A stretch of DNA of 64,000 nucleotides from Desulfomonile tiedjei DSM 6799 (GCF_000266945.1 NC_018025.1:248001-312000), one strand, 5' to 3'; shown: positions 26,596 to 35,768, counted from the first letter of the stretch. Notes: generated by a model not told the origin, from the sequence alone. Made by a program: numbers and translations.

Positions 26596-27924
26596 CTATT
26601 CTTCCTTATTTTCCGTTTGAGCAGCTTCCGTTTCCTGCAGTTTTTCCTCTGTTATTTCTGCATTCTCCCGGATGAACGAAAATACTTTCTCCTGAAGTAA
26701 CGAGAACCGCATATCTTCCAGGGCCTTGCTTGCATCAAGCTGATCCCGCAAGTAGTCTACGGACATTCCCAGGTTCTCTGCCCTTTCTTTTATCCCTTCA
26801 TCGAGTTCCTCGTCACTGACGGTCATCTGTTCCGTTTCAGCAATGGCTTTCAACAACAAGCCCGTACGCACATGGCGCTCTGCCGCCGGTCGGATCTGAT
26901 TTCGTTGTGCCTCTGTAGGGGGAGGCATCTTCCTGGGATCCAATCCGTGGGCTGCCAGGTTGTACATCGTCTGATTCAGAAGATTGTCGATCTGGCTTTC
27001 GACCATAGTGTCCGGAACCTCAAAGGAGTTCGCCTGTACAAGAGCATCGACGATTTGCTCTTCCACTTCTTTCTTCGATTGGTTCTCGTTTGTTTTCTCT
27101 ATGTCTTCTCGGACTTCTTTGAGCAAAACTTCAAGAGAATCGAGCCCGAGATCTTTTGCGAAATCATCGTCGAGTTCCGGGACTTTTCTCTCTTTTGCCT
27201 CTTTCACGGTAACCCTGAAAGAAACTTTCTTGCCTGCCAGACTCTTCCTTTGAAAGTCCTCCGGCAGATCCACCGTGAATTCTCGGGTCTCGTCAACCTT
27301 CATGCCTTCAAAATATTTGTCGAAATCCGGAAGGTAAAAGTTGCGACCCATCTCTGTGAGGTAATCCGTAACGGAAAGGGCAGGGATCGCCTCACCATCC
27401 GAAGTGGCATCCACATCTATGGTGACCTGGTCGCCCGTTTTTACTCCTGTATCTTCGGCAATGGGAGCCAATGTTGCATTTCGCTCCCTGAGATTCTCCA
27501 GTCGTTCGTTCACGTCCTTTTCTTTGAGTTCACGCACGATGTTCTTGAGCTTGAGTCCCTTATAGCCCACAGGTTCCAGAGGCGGTGGAACTTCGATTTC
27601 AGCCGTGTATTTGAAGGGTTTTCCCACTTCAATTGTCTCCGGGTCGATACTCAGGACAGATATGGGTACAATCTTCTGCTCATCCAGACCGGGCTGCAAA
27701 GTATCTTCTACAATCTTCCGAACTGTGTCAGCTTGTACTTGATCCCTGAAATAGCTCCGGATAATATTCAGAGGCACTTTGCCTTTCCGAAACCCTTTGA
27801 TTTGCACCGTCTTCTTCAGATCACGGTACTGATTATCGAGCATAGTCTGGACTTCTTCTTCAGGAATCTCGACCGTCACCTTTTTCTTGATATCGCTGAT
27901 GCTTTCAATCTGAATGTTCCTCAT
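26596..27924 (-). CDS. tig: Trigger factor, ribosome-associated chaperone
   Basis: A 442-residue chaperone with peptidyl-prolyl isomerase activity. The ribosome-docking region includes GFRKGKVPLNIIRSYF, the family signature; the FKBP-type domain lies around VKTGDQVTIDVDATSDG; the C-terminal helical arms follow. The ATG at 27924 is chosen over a GTG six codons upstream because trigger factors start with a short beta strand (MRNIQIESISD). It is the first gene of the proteostasis cluster and is transcribed divergently from the glycosyltransferase gene. Confidence 0.95.
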   Translation of the reverse strand: MRNIQIESISDIKKKVTVEIPEEEVQTMLDNQYRDLKKTVQIKGFRKGKVPLNIIRSYFRDQVQADTVRKIVEDTLQPGLDEQKIVPISVLSIDPETIEVGKPFKYTAEIEVPPPLEPVGYKGLKLKNIVRELKEKDVNERLENLRERNATLAPIAEDTGVKTGDQVTIDVDATSDGEAIPALSVTDYLTEMGRNFYLPDFDKYFEGMKVDETREFTVDLPEDFQRKSLAGKKVSFRVTVKEAKERKVPELDDDFAKDLGLDSLEVLLKEVREDIEKTNENQSKKEVEEQIVDALVQANSFEVPDTMVESQIDNLLNQTMYNLAAHGLDPRKMPPPTEAQRNQIRPAAERHVRTGLLLKAIAETEQMTVSDEELDEGIKERAENLGMSVDYLRDQLDASKALEDMRFSLLQEKVFSFIRENAEITEEKLQETEAAQTENKEE

Positions 27925-28270
27925 CTGCCCTCTTTCACTCACTGGGTAGAAGTCAATAAACCCCGAGTTTTTTATTCGGTAATATGCATTTAAGAGGCGG
28001 CTGAAAAAGCCGTCCCCATCAATCCAGTTGCCGCATTATACGGCAAACATCCCCAAAAGGGAAGCCAATGGAACATACTATAGCACCCTCGGTTCTGGTT
28101 GAACAGACACGCCATTATTTGCTATAGAAACAATCTCGTAATCTTCTTGTAGTATAATGCGCCGAACTCAGGGCGTCCAGATTTGGGAATCGTATGATTC
28201 CTTTTTTTGCAGCAACCGACGATTCAGAGCCATCCGAGTATCGGATGCGATCTACACAAAGCAGTGTGAG
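27925..28270. other. Divergent promoter region between tig and the glycosyltransferase
   Basis: Must hold promoters for both directions. On the plus strand TATAAT at 28152-28157 is a perfect -10 hexamer, but I see no convincing -35 at 17 bases. A small stem GCGGCTGAAAAAGCCG lies near 27996. No gene is supported. Confidence 0.4.
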
Positions 28271-29281
28271 ATGTCTGAAGTGCAATCATCCAAATTTCAA
28301 CCGCAGTCTCCTGTTATAAGCATTGTGATTCCCCTTTACAGGGAAGAAAAGAATGTAGTGCCTCTCGTGGACAGAATAGGGCAAGTCATGGCTCCTCTGG
28401 GTTATCTGTGGGAAATTGTGTTTGCCCTGGACCCGAGCCCCGATCGGACTCGCGAAGTCATTATGGACCTTATTGCCCAGGGGAATCCGATTCGGCTTCT
28501 CACTTTTTCCCGGAGGATAGGAAAGCCTCTTTCTCTCATCGCAGGGCTGGATCACGCCGTAGGAGACGCTTGCGTGATCATTGATGCAGATCTCCAGGAT
28601 CCACCCGAACTCATTGGCGAAATGATACAGAAATGGAAGCAGGGGTACCAGGTAGTATTGGCGCAACGCACTTCAAGAAAAGGCGAGAACTTTCTGTATT
28701 TGAAGGCGGCTCAAGCTTTCTACCGCATTCTGGAAAAGATCTCCGAGGTCCCGGTTCCGAGAGACACGGGCGATTACCGTTTACTGGATGCAAGAGTAGT
28801 CAAGGAACTCTCCACTTTCCGAGAACGGCATGGATTTCTGAGGGGCCTCACTGCGGCAGTCGGATTCAAAACTACGGTAATCCCTTATGAACGTGAGCCT
28901 CGATACTCGGGCAAAACGCAAATCAGCTTTGCAGGAGCGTTCGATATTGCATTAGACGGCATTGTACCTTTTTCGCGCGTACCTGTCCGTTTACTTCTCT
29001 TCACCGGCGCGAGCCTGGCGGTGATTGCGATGGTTCTTGCTCTTCTGTGGATAATTCTCGGGGTTCTGACAGGATTCTCAGACAAATGGCCCTTTGTTGC
29101 CCTCGGGCTGCTGATAACGGAACTGTCGGGGATAGTGCTTACAGGAATGGGTATCCTGGGAGAGTACCTCGTACGATCCTATGAAGAAACGCGTGACAGA
29201 CCATTGTACATTATCGATACCCTTGAAGAATCAGCAGGCCTGCCGCGGAAAGGACCCGATAATACACAATCAAAACAGTAA
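28271..29281 (+). CDS. Polyprenyl-phosphate glycosyltransferase (GT2, DPM/GtrB/ArnC-like)
   Basis: A membrane-anchored family-2 glycosyltransferase of 336 residues. The start at 28271 is taken because the GT-A fold begins a few residues later (VISIVIPLYREEKNV); an earlier ATG at 28157 would add 38 unlikely residues. The nucleotide-sugar site is DADLQDPPELI, and the acceptor region is RDTGDYRLLD. Two membrane helices near the C-terminus (LLFTGASLAVIAMVLALL and LGLLITELSGIVLTGMGILG) match enzymes that transfer a sugar to undecaprenyl phosphate for LPS or glycan modification. Its last codons are part of an inverted repeat shared with the downstream intergenic DNA. Confidence 0.88.
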   Translation: MSEVQSSKFQPQSPVISIVIPLYREEKNVVPLVDRIGQVMAPLGYLWEIVFALDPSPDRTREVIMDLIAQGNPIRLLTFSRRIGKPLSLIAGLDHAVGDACVIIDADLQDPPELIGEMIQKWKQGYQVVLAQRTSRKGENFLYLKAAQAFYRILEKISEVPVPRDTGDYRLLDARVVKELSTFRERHGFLRGLTAAVGFKTTVIPYEREPRYSGKTQISFAGAFDIALDGIVPFSRVPVRLLLFTGASLAVIAMVLALLWIILGVLTGFSDKWPFVALGLLITELSGIVLTGMGILGEYLVRSYEETRDRPLYIIDTLEESAGLPRKGPDNTQSKQ

Positions 29282-29337
29282 GATCGCTGGAACCTTTTTG
29301 TAAAAAGGTTCCCAGCGATCTTACTGTTTTGATTGTG
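29265..29337. repeat. Long hairpin element, short copy D, overlapping the end of the glycosyltransferase gene
   Basis: A near-perfect palindrome with arms of about 35 bases: CACAATCAAAACAGTAAGAT at the left is mirrored by ATCTTACTGTTTTGATTGTG at the right, and the centre is GGAACCTTTTTGTAAAAAGGTTCC. The stop codon of the glycosyltransferase lies in the left arm. The stem-loop with its T run should act as a bidirectional terminator. The central hairpin is shared with copies A, B and C. Confidence 0.85.
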
Positions 29338-29353
29338 CATCGAGAGGAAAGGT

Positions 29354-30316
29354 ATGAAGACCCTTGTTACGGGTGGTGCCGGATTTATCGGAAGCCACAT
29401 TGTGGATGAGCTGGTCCTTCGGGGCCATGAAGTCGTTGTGTACGACAATTTGTCGTCGGGATTCCTGAGACATCTTGATAAAAGCAGGCAATCTGGATTG
29501 GTGGAATGTGTTCAGGCAGACATCCTGGAGGTTGAGCGACTATCTGCGGCAATGGAGGGCGTTGAAACCGTGTTTCACCTCGCGGCCAATGCAGACGTGC
29601 GAGGAGGAAAAGCCGATCGCTCTATCGATCTGGAACAGAATATCATTGGTACCCACCGGGTCTTGGAAGCAATGGTGAAGACCGGTGCGACAAGTATTGT
29701 TTTCACGAGTTCGGCTACGGTGTACGGCGAACCCGATGTTTTTCCGACTCCGGAAGATTACGCTCCGTTGCAGACTTCGCTGTACGGAGCATCCAAACTC
29801 GCGGCAGAGGGCATCATAGAAGCGTACTGCGAATATTTCGGAATCACGAGCCATATCTTCCGATTCGTTTCGTGGATCGGTGAACGATATTCACATGGCG
29901 TAGTATTCGATTTCATAAATAAACTCAGAGCAAATCCTCACGAGCTCGAAATTCTTGGTGACGGTAATCAGAAAAAGTCCTATCTCCATGTGCAAGACGG
30001 AGTGAAAGGGATCTTTCAGGCATTGGAAAGCTTCGGCGACTCCAAGAACGTCCTCAATCTAGGTCACACGGAATACATGAATGTTCTCAGACTTGCGGAT
30101 ATCGTGTGCGAGGAAATGGGCCTGAAAAACGTTGCATTCCGATGCACCGGCGGAATCAGAGGTTGGATCGGTGACAGCCCCTTCGTCCATCTTGACGTAT
30201 CCAAGTTGGGCTCTGCAGGATTCCGACCTGAAATCTCGATAGAAGAAGGGATACGCCGGACTGCCCGATATCTTCTGGATAACCCGTGGATTCTCGACGC
30301 GAGACGTGCCAGGTGA
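29354..30316 (+). CDS. NAD-dependent nucleotide-sugar epimerase/dehydratase
   Basis: A 320-residue extended short-chain dehydrogenase that probably epimerises or dehydrates a UDP- or GDP-sugar. The start at 29354 follows GAGGAAAGGT. NAD binding is shown by TGGAGFIGSHIVDEL, and catalysis by FTSSATVYGE and the SLYGASKLAAE motif with Tyr and Lys. GGIRGWIGDSPFVHLDVSKL near the C-terminus is a substrate-binding segment seen in GalE-like enzymes. It follows the glycosyltransferase and precedes lptG, so a role in cell-envelope glycan synthesis is likely; the exact sugar is unknown. Confidence 0.88.
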   Translation: MKTLVTGGAGFIGSHIVDELVLRGHEVVVYDNLSSGFLRHLDKSRQSGLVECVQADILEVERLSAAMEGVETVFHLAANADVRGGKADRSIDLEQNIIGTHRVLEAMVKTGATSIVFTSSATVYGEPDVFPTPEDYAPLQTSLYGASKLAAEGIIEAYCEYFGITSHIFRFVSWIGERYSHGVVFDFINKLRANPHELEILGDGNQKKSYLHVQDGVKGIFQALESFGDSKNVLNLGHTEYMNVLRLADIVCEEMGLKNVAFRCTGGIRGWIGDSPFVHLDVSKLGSAGFRPEISIEEGIRRTARYLLDNPWILDARRAR

Positions 30317-30687
30317 GCAACAAGCTGCATGGAAAACGAAATGGCGTTATAATAATACGCTTGCACTTAAAACGTCTGGTGGGCGGCGTTGTCGCGTTAA
30401 GAAACCCTGGTTCTGTGAGACGTCCGTGACAGAATCAATGACTAAGACGGTCTCCCGACAGACCGTGCTTACATAGCGGTTGGTATAATTTCTGACCTTT
30501 TGAACACCCTTCCTTTAATGAGGAACGGTAGGGTCCGGTGTCTCTGCCAGACCGAACTGGTCGATTTACTATGAAAAATGTGTCGGCACGAAGGAAGGCA
30601 CGGCACCCACCGATTTTCGAGAAGCGCTTTTCGCAATCGGACAAGAATTCTGACATTTGCTACAACTCAAGTTGAAAGAACATTGCT
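30317..30687. repeat. Intergenic region with degenerate GC-rich inverted repeats
   Basis: Three stem-loops: GACGGTCTCCCGACAGACCGTG near 30448, GGTCCGGTGTCTCTGCCAGACC near 30532 and TGTCGGCACGAAGGAAGGCACGGCACCCACC near 30580. The last two are decayed versions of the two-hairpin unit at 31935-32010. TATAAT occurs at 30484. No gene is supported. Confidence 0.6.
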
Positions 30688-31770
30688 GTGCGCATCCTGG
30701 ACAAATACATAACACGTGAATTCCTCAAAGTGTTCACACTTTGTGTCTTCGGGTTCATTCTCGTATTTCTGCTGGTAGAGCTTACTGATAAGATCAAGTA
30801 TTACTTTGAACACAATCCTTCCGGGTGGCTCATGCTCAAGTATTTCCTCGTAAAGCTTCCCGGATATCTGTACTTTGCCATTCCTCTCGGGATTCTAATG
30901 GCAGGAATGCTTTCTTTGCTCATGATGGCACGGAATTCGGAAATAATTGCGATGCAGGCCAACGGAATCGATGCGCTCAGTATTTCGCGTCCGGTAGCAG
31001 TCATCGGTGTGATTGCCTCGATTCTCATGTTCTTCGCCAATGAGACCGTGATTCCGTGGTCCAATTCTTACAGCGAATACATCCAGAACGTTGAAATTGC
31101 GGGAAAATCAGATACCACTCTTTTCAAGAAAGATCAGATATGGATACGCTCCAAAGATTCCGTAACATTCGTGAAGAAATTCGATAAACCTGCCAGAACC
31201 CTGGAACACGTTTCCATTGTTCGCTGGGACCCGGAATACCATCTGACCGAGCGGATATTTGCTGACAAAGCCAAATGGTGGAACGATCACTGGATGCTCT
31301 ACGGAGTCAACAAGATCAGTCGCACACCGGAAGGCAAGTTCGAAGTGGAAAGCCTCCCTTCAATGCGGAGTTCTCTGCAGAAGCCACCGGATAATTTTGA
31401 CCGGGTGGAGAAGATAGCCAAAGAAATGACCCTCACCCAACTCGGTGAGTATATCGACAAGCTAATGGATGAGGGACAATCGCCTACCCGCTATCTGGTG
31501 GATTGGCATGATAAGCTCGCGTTTCCCCTGGTTTGTCTCATCATGGCTGCTCTTGGAGTGCCTTTTGCGGTGAAGGTAAACCCGCGGGGCGGCGGTGTTG
31601 CGCTTGGGCTTGGTTTGTCTCTTCTCACCGCGTTCAGCTATTGGGTTGTCCACACAATATTTATTGCTCTGGGCAATGGGGGGTACATTCCACCCGTAAT
31701 GGCAGGATGGGGAGCAAACGTGATCTTCGGCCTGACTGCAACCATCCTGATTCTTCAGGCAGGAACGTAG
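30688..31770 (+). CDS. lptG: LptG, permease subunit of the LPS export ABC transporter
   Basis: A 360-residue YjgP/YjgQ-family inner-membrane protein that helps extract lipopolysaccharide and pass it to LptC/LptA. Starts with GTG at 30688. It has the typical three membrane helices at each end (LPGYLYFAIPLGILMAGMLSL; the last at VMAGWGANVIFGLTATILIL), with a periplasmic jellyroll domain between (~130-260). The segment LAFPLVCLIMAALGVPFAV is a family signature. LptF, its usual partner and neighbour, is not next to it. The gene follows the envelope-sugar genes but is separated by 371 bases of repeats. Confidence 0.87.
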   Translation: MRILDKYITREFLKVFTLCVFGFILVFLLVELTDKIKYYFEHNPSGWLMLKYFLVKLPGYLYFAIPLGILMAGMLSLLMMARNSEIIAMQANGIDALSISRPVAVIGVIASILMFFANETVIPWSNSYSEYIQNVEIAGKSDTTLFKKDQIWIRSKDSVTFVKKFDKPARTLEHVSIVRWDPEYHLTERIFADKAKWWNDHWMLYGVNKISRTPEGKFEVESLPSMRSSLQKPPDNFDRVEKIAKEMTLTQLGEYIDKLMDEGQSPTRYLVDWHDKLAFPLVCLIMAALGVPFAVKVNPRGGGVALGLGLSLLTAFSYWVVHTIFIALGNGGYIPPVMAGWGANVIFGLTATILILQAGT

Positions 31771-31934
31771 ATATAGCGATTCCTATAAAAATCCCCGTGG
31801 GGAGTGATATCGCCAGACGGTTAGGAAGATTCCTAGGGCGGGGTTGCACAGGATTTTTATGTTTCGTTGTAGCTTTATAGGTGTTGCCAAAAATTCTGAC
31901 GTTTATCCCACGCTCCAGTACAAAATATTAGTAG

Positions 31935-32010
31935 GGACCGGCGTCCCTGCCGGTCCATTCTATTGATATCATTGATTATATTGAAGATGTGCCGGCACGG
32001 AGGCCGGCAC
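31935..32010. repeat. Two-hairpin GC-rich repeat unit, complete copy
   Basis: Two stem-loops 32 bases apart: GGACCGGCGTCCCTGCCGGTCC (31935-31956) and GTGCCGGCACGGAGGCCGGCAC (31989-32010), then CCACC. The two hairpins closely resemble those inside MITE-A (GCCGGCGTCCCTGCCGGC and GCCGGCACGGAGGCCGGC), so the families are related. Other copies: 7526, 30532-30611 and 52628-52692. The rest of 31771-32311 holds a stem-loop array and no gene. Confidence 0.75.
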
Positions 32011-32076
32011 CCACCAATACTCTTTTCTGAATCAGGCATTAGTTTCGGCACTTATTATAAGTCTATTTTGTCTTTT

Positions 32077-32255
32077 GTTCCGGAGGAACAGTCGACAATA
32101 GACCGGCGATTCATCGCCGGTTGCCTGAGCAATTATAAAGGATTTTTGAGTCCCAGAGGGACGGCTGATTCACGGGAGCCCCCGGCAATAAATTACCGGG
32201 CTGTTTCCATTCGCCCCGCAGGGACGAAGAGATTGGGACAAAGCTAGCGTCTATC
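32077..32255. repeat. Modular stem-loop array, copy 2 (inverted relative to 3578)
   Basis: Palindromes in order: GTTCCGGAGGAAC, ACCGGCGATTCATCGCCGGT, GTCCCAGAGGGAC, CCCGGCAATAAATTACCGGG and the CCCCGCAGGGA stem, ending in GGGACAAAGCTAGCGTCTAT. This is the same series as 3578-3751 read on the other strand. Stem bases are conserved better than the spacers, suggesting that structure matters. Confidence 0.8.
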
Positions 32256-32311
32256 GGAGGATGGGGAGTTCTGCTGAAATTTGATCGCAAGCAGTTCTCC
32301 CGGATTATCTC

Positions 32312-32785
32312 CTATTCCTGGCCTCTTCGGAATTGTGCGAACAGCCCGGGATCGCTGGTGGATTCGTAGACCTCTATGGAAGTGTATTGGTCCTTATTGT
32401 CGAACCGCACGTACATGACTTCTTCTTCACTGGCTCCTTTACGTAAATGCCGGAGCTCGTTGCCGCCGAATTTCCAGGTGCCGCCCTGGACGGCTTCATC
32501 CTGTCCGATTCTGGTGAGGCGCCGGAATGTTCCATCCTGGCGGTATTCCAAAATAAGAGTGAAAGCATTCGGTCCCTTGTGCACGAAAGGTCGTCCCTTG
32601 TATCCTCTTGTATAAGGCTGTCCCGGTTCCTTGGTCTGATAGATTTCCCATGTTCCCAGGAGTCGGGATGCTGTTGAATCAACTTGGGGGGTGACGTTTT
32701 TCTTTTCTTGTGCGTAAAGGGAAGGTAACGACAGGCTGAGTATCAGGCCGGTGCTCACGATTAAAAACAATCTGACAATAAGCAC
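32312..32785 (-). CDS. Small secreted protein of unknown function (lipocalin-like fold possible)
   Basis: A 157-residue protein starting with GTG behind a strong site (GGAAAGGAGTCGAACA). A clear signal peptide ends near SLYA-QE. The mature part begins ASRLLGTWEIYQT, continues with FTLILEYRQDGTFRRLT and VQGGTWKFGGNELRHL, a pattern of short beta strands with GxW motifs typical of lipocalin-like or META-like barrels that bind small ligands. No catalytic motif is visible. It is divergent from the membrane protein gene at 32954. Confidence 0.7.
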   Translation of the reverse strand: MLIVRLFLIVSTGLILSLSLPSLYAQEKKNVTPQVDSTASRLLGTWEIYQTKEPGQPYTRGYKGRPFVHKGPNAFTLILEYRQDGTFRRLTRIGQDEAVQGGTWKFGGNELRHLRKGASEEEVMYVRFDNKDQYTSIEVYESTSDPGLFAQFRRGQE

Positions 32786-32953
32786 TGTTCGACTCCTTTC
32801 CGGGGGAGCGTAGAGAAGAACTGAAACATGGCACCATGATTGATGATCTTGCGCTAAAACAGGCGCCTACATACCACAAAGTGTTTCCGTTCGCAACATG
32901 AACCTTGTCCGAGAACAGAGGGAATGGTAGGCTGTTGAAAAGGTGAGATTCTT

Positions 32954-34396
32954 ATGAGCCGATTCTTTGCAAAAGACAAAATTAAGATTGATGGCAAATT
33001 ATTCGTGGGCCTTGTCTTTGTGTTAGCCGGGATCTCCATTGCGTGGATGGGATATTTCCAGGCGAAACTGTTATGGAGCAGACTGGCGCCGTTTTTTCCC
33101 CTATCTCTTCCGGCGGATGTTTCGGAACGGATCCTGGCATCGCTTTCCTTTATCGCCAGAGACCTGATTTCCGCGATCAGTTCGCTTTGTGCCATACTGA
33201 TCGGTATCATGTGGTTCTTCTCCGGGTTAGGGGATGTTTTGCGCAGCGGGCAATTACCGCAGCAATCTCCTGATTTCGCTGATCCGGGTTTGGTCTCCGA
33301 GACTCTCCGTACAGGATTTCCACAATATTGGAGACAATCTTCCTGGTCTGCACGCATTATGGGTAGAGTGTGGAAATCCTCCAGGAGCATCAGCCCGATT
33401 TCGTACGAGTTGACCGGACGTATGCTCAAATCCTGCCTGAAGATTCTGCTATTGGCTTTGATCATCGCGTTCGTTTTTCAGGCCGTCTCTGCTATTCCCG
33501 GATTGCTCAGGCGCTACCTGCAGATTTCGGTCACGTATCTTGTCCCGGCAGCCCGACCTCTCTATGCTCTTATCGGCCTGACACTTTTGGCAAATTTAGT
33601 TCTCATAGTCACTTTTTTCCCTTTTCGGAAGAAAGAATTCTCAAGATCCGGCGAAGCCCTGTCAGTTAAAGGTCGCGTCAATCCTCCTATGTTTTTCGCT
33701 CTCCTTGAAGAAGGCTGTAAGTTGTTGAATGCATCCAATGGACTTTCCCGTCCTTCTATCCGTTTTACGGCCGAGACACTTGGAAGCACAAAAGGAACCC
33801 TGATAGAAAACCTTCCGGAAAACTGGGGCCTTGTCGCACGGCCTGGAGGCTTCCTGTGCTTACCACTGAGTTTTTTTCCTCTGGTTCTCGGTTTTTCACG
33901 GCTCGTCCATTTTCAACGGCCCGCTTTTGAAATGCCATATATGGAATTTCTCAAAGTGCACGCGTTTGATTACGTCTTTGAAGTGCTTTTCGCTATCGGT
34001 CTGATAATGGTCGGTCTATATTTCGCGGAATGGGCGCGAGTATTGTTCGGTATCCGAAGGTACCGCTCGGACCTGGTATTTTGCTATGCCGTCGAGAATT
34101 CCGAGTCCGGTACACTGACGGATCCGCAGCCTGAACCCGTTGATTGGAAGCTTGCGAACGGGGCAGACAGTGAGTTTGCGAACTGGGCAAAGAATCCTGA
34201 ATCGAATGCATTTCGTGTCGAGGTATTTTGGGCCGAAGTGCTTTCGGAATCGGCAGGACCCGACAGTCCCAGGTATGTAGTGGGGATGCAGGAACAAGAG
34301 GGGCTTAACAGATCGATGTGGCGAATTCTTACGATTCCATTCGTCATTACCGTGGAAGCTGAAGACAGGCAAATACTCGCGGGAGGAAGTACTTGA
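32954..34396 (+). CDS. Membrane protein of unknown function, 480 residues
   Basis: Not recognised. The start follows AAAAGGTGAGATTCTT. Hydrophobic helices lie near residues 17-37, 76-97, 160-182, 193-215, 300-320 and 343-365, separated by basic and polar loops; the C-terminal ~110 residues are soluble and acidic. The soluble segment around 225-290 (SVKGRVNPPMFFALLEEGCK) may be a cytoplasmic domain. No transporter, enzyme or signalling motif is evident. A role in the cell envelope is a guess from the neighbouring genes. Confidence 0.75.
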   Translation: MSRFFAKDKIKIDGKLFVGLVFVLAGISIAWMGYFQAKLLWSRLAPFFPLSLPADVSERILASLSFIARDLISAISSLCAILIGIMWFFSGLGDVLRSGQLPQQSPDFADPGLVSETLRTGFPQYWRQSSWSARIMGRVWKSSRSISPISYELTGRMLKSCLKILLLALIIAFVFQAVSAIPGLLRRYLQISVTYLVPAARPLYALIGLTLLANLVLIVTFFPFRKKEFSRSGEALSVKGRVNPPMFFALLEEGCKLLNASNGLSRPSIRFTAETLGSTKGTLIENLPENWGLVARPGGFLCLPLSFFPLVLGFSRLVHFQRPAFEMPYMEFLKVHAFDYVFEVLFAIGLIMVGLYFAEWARVLFGIRRYRSDLVFCYAVENSESGTLTDPQPEPVDWKLANGADSEFANWAKNPESNAFRVEVFWAEVLSESAGPDSPRYVVGMQEQEGLNRSMWRILTIPFVITVEAEDRQILAGGST

Positions 34397-34408
34397 GATT
34401 TCATGCAA

Positions 34409-34800
34409 TTCGCTTTCAAAGAAGTAACACTTGAGGAACCTTTTTTACAAAAAAGGTTCCTCAAACTCCTCCAAAAAACTTTTAACACTGGTTTAAATCA
34501 TGGTTTTTCTATGAAAAAACCATGATTTAAACCCAATGCTAAAAGTTCTTGGGAAGGGGTTTGGGGAAACACTTCTTATAGCTGTTATCGAAAGTCTTGA
34601 CGGAATCCAATGCCTGCAATGGGAAGAATCAGTAGCGCCGGCGTCCCTGTCGGCGATAACTTATTGCTTTGTTTGGTGAATTGTTCGCCGGCACGGAGGC
34701 CGGCGCTACCAATTGCTGGGAACTGCTCTTCACAATCCGTGATTACTTTCGAGAATCGGTATACAAGAAGGGTTTCCCCAGTGTTACTGCTTGAAAGCGA
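34409..34800. repeat. Long hairpin element, copy B, interrupted by MITE-A
   Basis: Inverted relative to copy A. It runs from TCGCTTTCAAAGAAGTAACAC (34409) through GGAACCTTTTTTACAAAAAAGGTTCC, the long stem with inner arms GGTTTAAATCATGGTTTTTC (34490-34509) and their complement (34513-34533), to GGGAAACACTTCT, where MITE-A is inserted, and resumes with CAAGAAGGGTTTCCCC and GTGTTACTGCTTGAAAGCGA. The outer ends are inverted repeats of each other. The insertion splits the hairpin that in copies A and C is intact. Confidence 0.85.
34579..34761 (+). mobile_element. MITE-like element A, copy 2, inserted in a hairpin loop
   Basis: 183 bp, identical to 7020-7202 except for one base (CTGTCGGC here, CTGCCGGC there), flanked by TA at 34577-34578 and 34762-34763. 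It lies in the loop of the CACTTCTT/AAGAAGGG hairpin of the long hairpin element. Near-identity shows that the element moved recently, since the other repeats in this window are much more diverged. Confidence 0.88.
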
Positions 34801-34807
34801 ATTCACG

Positions 34808-34847
34808 TAAAAAACGGGGAAGCTCCGGTCATAAGAGCTTCTCCGTC
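34808..34847 (-). terminator. Rho-independent terminator of the CODH/ACS operon
   Basis: On the minus strand ACGGAGAAGCTC and GAGCTTCCCCGT form a 12-bp stem around TTATGACCG, directly followed by TTTTTT. It lies 30 bases beyond the stop codon of acsE, so it should end the acs transcript. Confidence 0.85.
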
Positions 34848-34877
34848 CTTTGTTTTTCAGAAATATGAAATGTTAGT

Positions 34878-35768
34878 CTAGAGATCGAGCCAGGAATGAG
34901 AATACAAGGATTTGCCGAACAGCAGTCTGGCTGTTTTCACGAAATCCACTTCCCGTTTGCTCATTCCAGCGGTGTCCACTTCTTCACCGTCGAAAATGCG
35001 ACCCACGAGGTTTTCCAGTTCCATTTCTTCATCGTGAGCGATCTTGACGATCGCTTCGTCGAAGCCATCAAGAATCGCTGATGTTATGCCGCATTTCTTG
35101 AGGATACAGAGGTACACCTGATTGAGTATGTCTCTGAGTTCGTCGGGAGATCCATTGGAAACGTTGGACAGACCGCAGGTAGATTTTGAGCCCGGAGCAA
35201 GATCAGGCAACCACTGCATGAATGTCGTGCAGCCCTGCAGTTCCTGTTGCTGGGAAGAAACCGGCACCACGATGGGGTCGAACCAGATTCTTTCGAGCTC
35301 GATTCCGTGTTCGGCTGCTTGAGTCATCATGCTGTCCAAGAGGACCGCGCGTTCGTTTTCGTCTCTGGGGATGCCATCAGGACCCCACATAAGTCCAACC
35401 ATGTCACAGTCGTACTTGGTGACCAGCGGCATTTGTAGGGCCATGCGCTCGGGAGTGGCCATAATGGAATTGATGACCGCTCTTCCCTGCTTCACCTTGT
35501 AGACCTGAAGCCCTGCCTCGACGGCATCGTTGTTGGTCGTATCCAGGAAGAGAGGAAGATCCGTGACTTCCTGAACGGTTTGCACCAGCCATTGCATCAT
35601 TTCGGGACCGCCCTTGCGTGCCGGACCCAGGTTGAGATCCAGCAGATCAGCTCCTTTTTCGGTAAGCTTGATCGCCCATTCCTGGATCGGCTTGGGGTCC
35701 TTCTCCCTCATTGCATTGCCGGTGTACTTGGACATGATGTTAATGTTTTCAGCCACCACATTTATCAT
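34878..35768 (-). CDS. acsE: Methyltetrahydrofolate:corrinoid iron-sulfur protein methyltransferase (AcsE)
   Basis: A 296-residue TIM-barrel methyltransferase of the dihydropteroate-synthase-like family that moves the methyl group from methyl-H4folate to the cobalt of the corrinoid protein. The pterin-site residues are in GADLLDLNLGPA, the segment LFLDTTNNDAVEAGL is typical, and CGLSNVSNG matches the AcsE signature loop. The start follows AGGAGGTACTGTCC. It is the last gene of the CODH/ACS operon. Length agrees with the Moorella-type enzymes, a bit longer by the C-terminal helices. Confidence 0.93.
   Translation of the reverse strand: MINVVAENINIMSKYTGNAMREKDPKPIQEWAIKLTEKGADLLDLNLGPARKGGPEMMQWLVQTVQEVTDLPLFLDTTNNDAVEAGLQVYKVKQGRAVINSIMATPERMALQMPLVTKYDCDMVGLMWGPDGIPRDENERAVLLDSMMTQAAEHGIELERIWFDPIVVPVSSQQQELQGCTTFMQWLPDLAPGSKSTCGLSNVSNGSPDELRDILNQVYLCILKKCGITSAILDGFDEAIVKIAHDEEMELENLVGRIFDGEEVDTAGMSKREVDFVKTARLLFGKSLYSHSWLDL

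Noticed and set aside
26872-27993. 373-codon open frame opposite tig
   Set aside because: Antisense to trigger factor with no start signal; a frame shadow.
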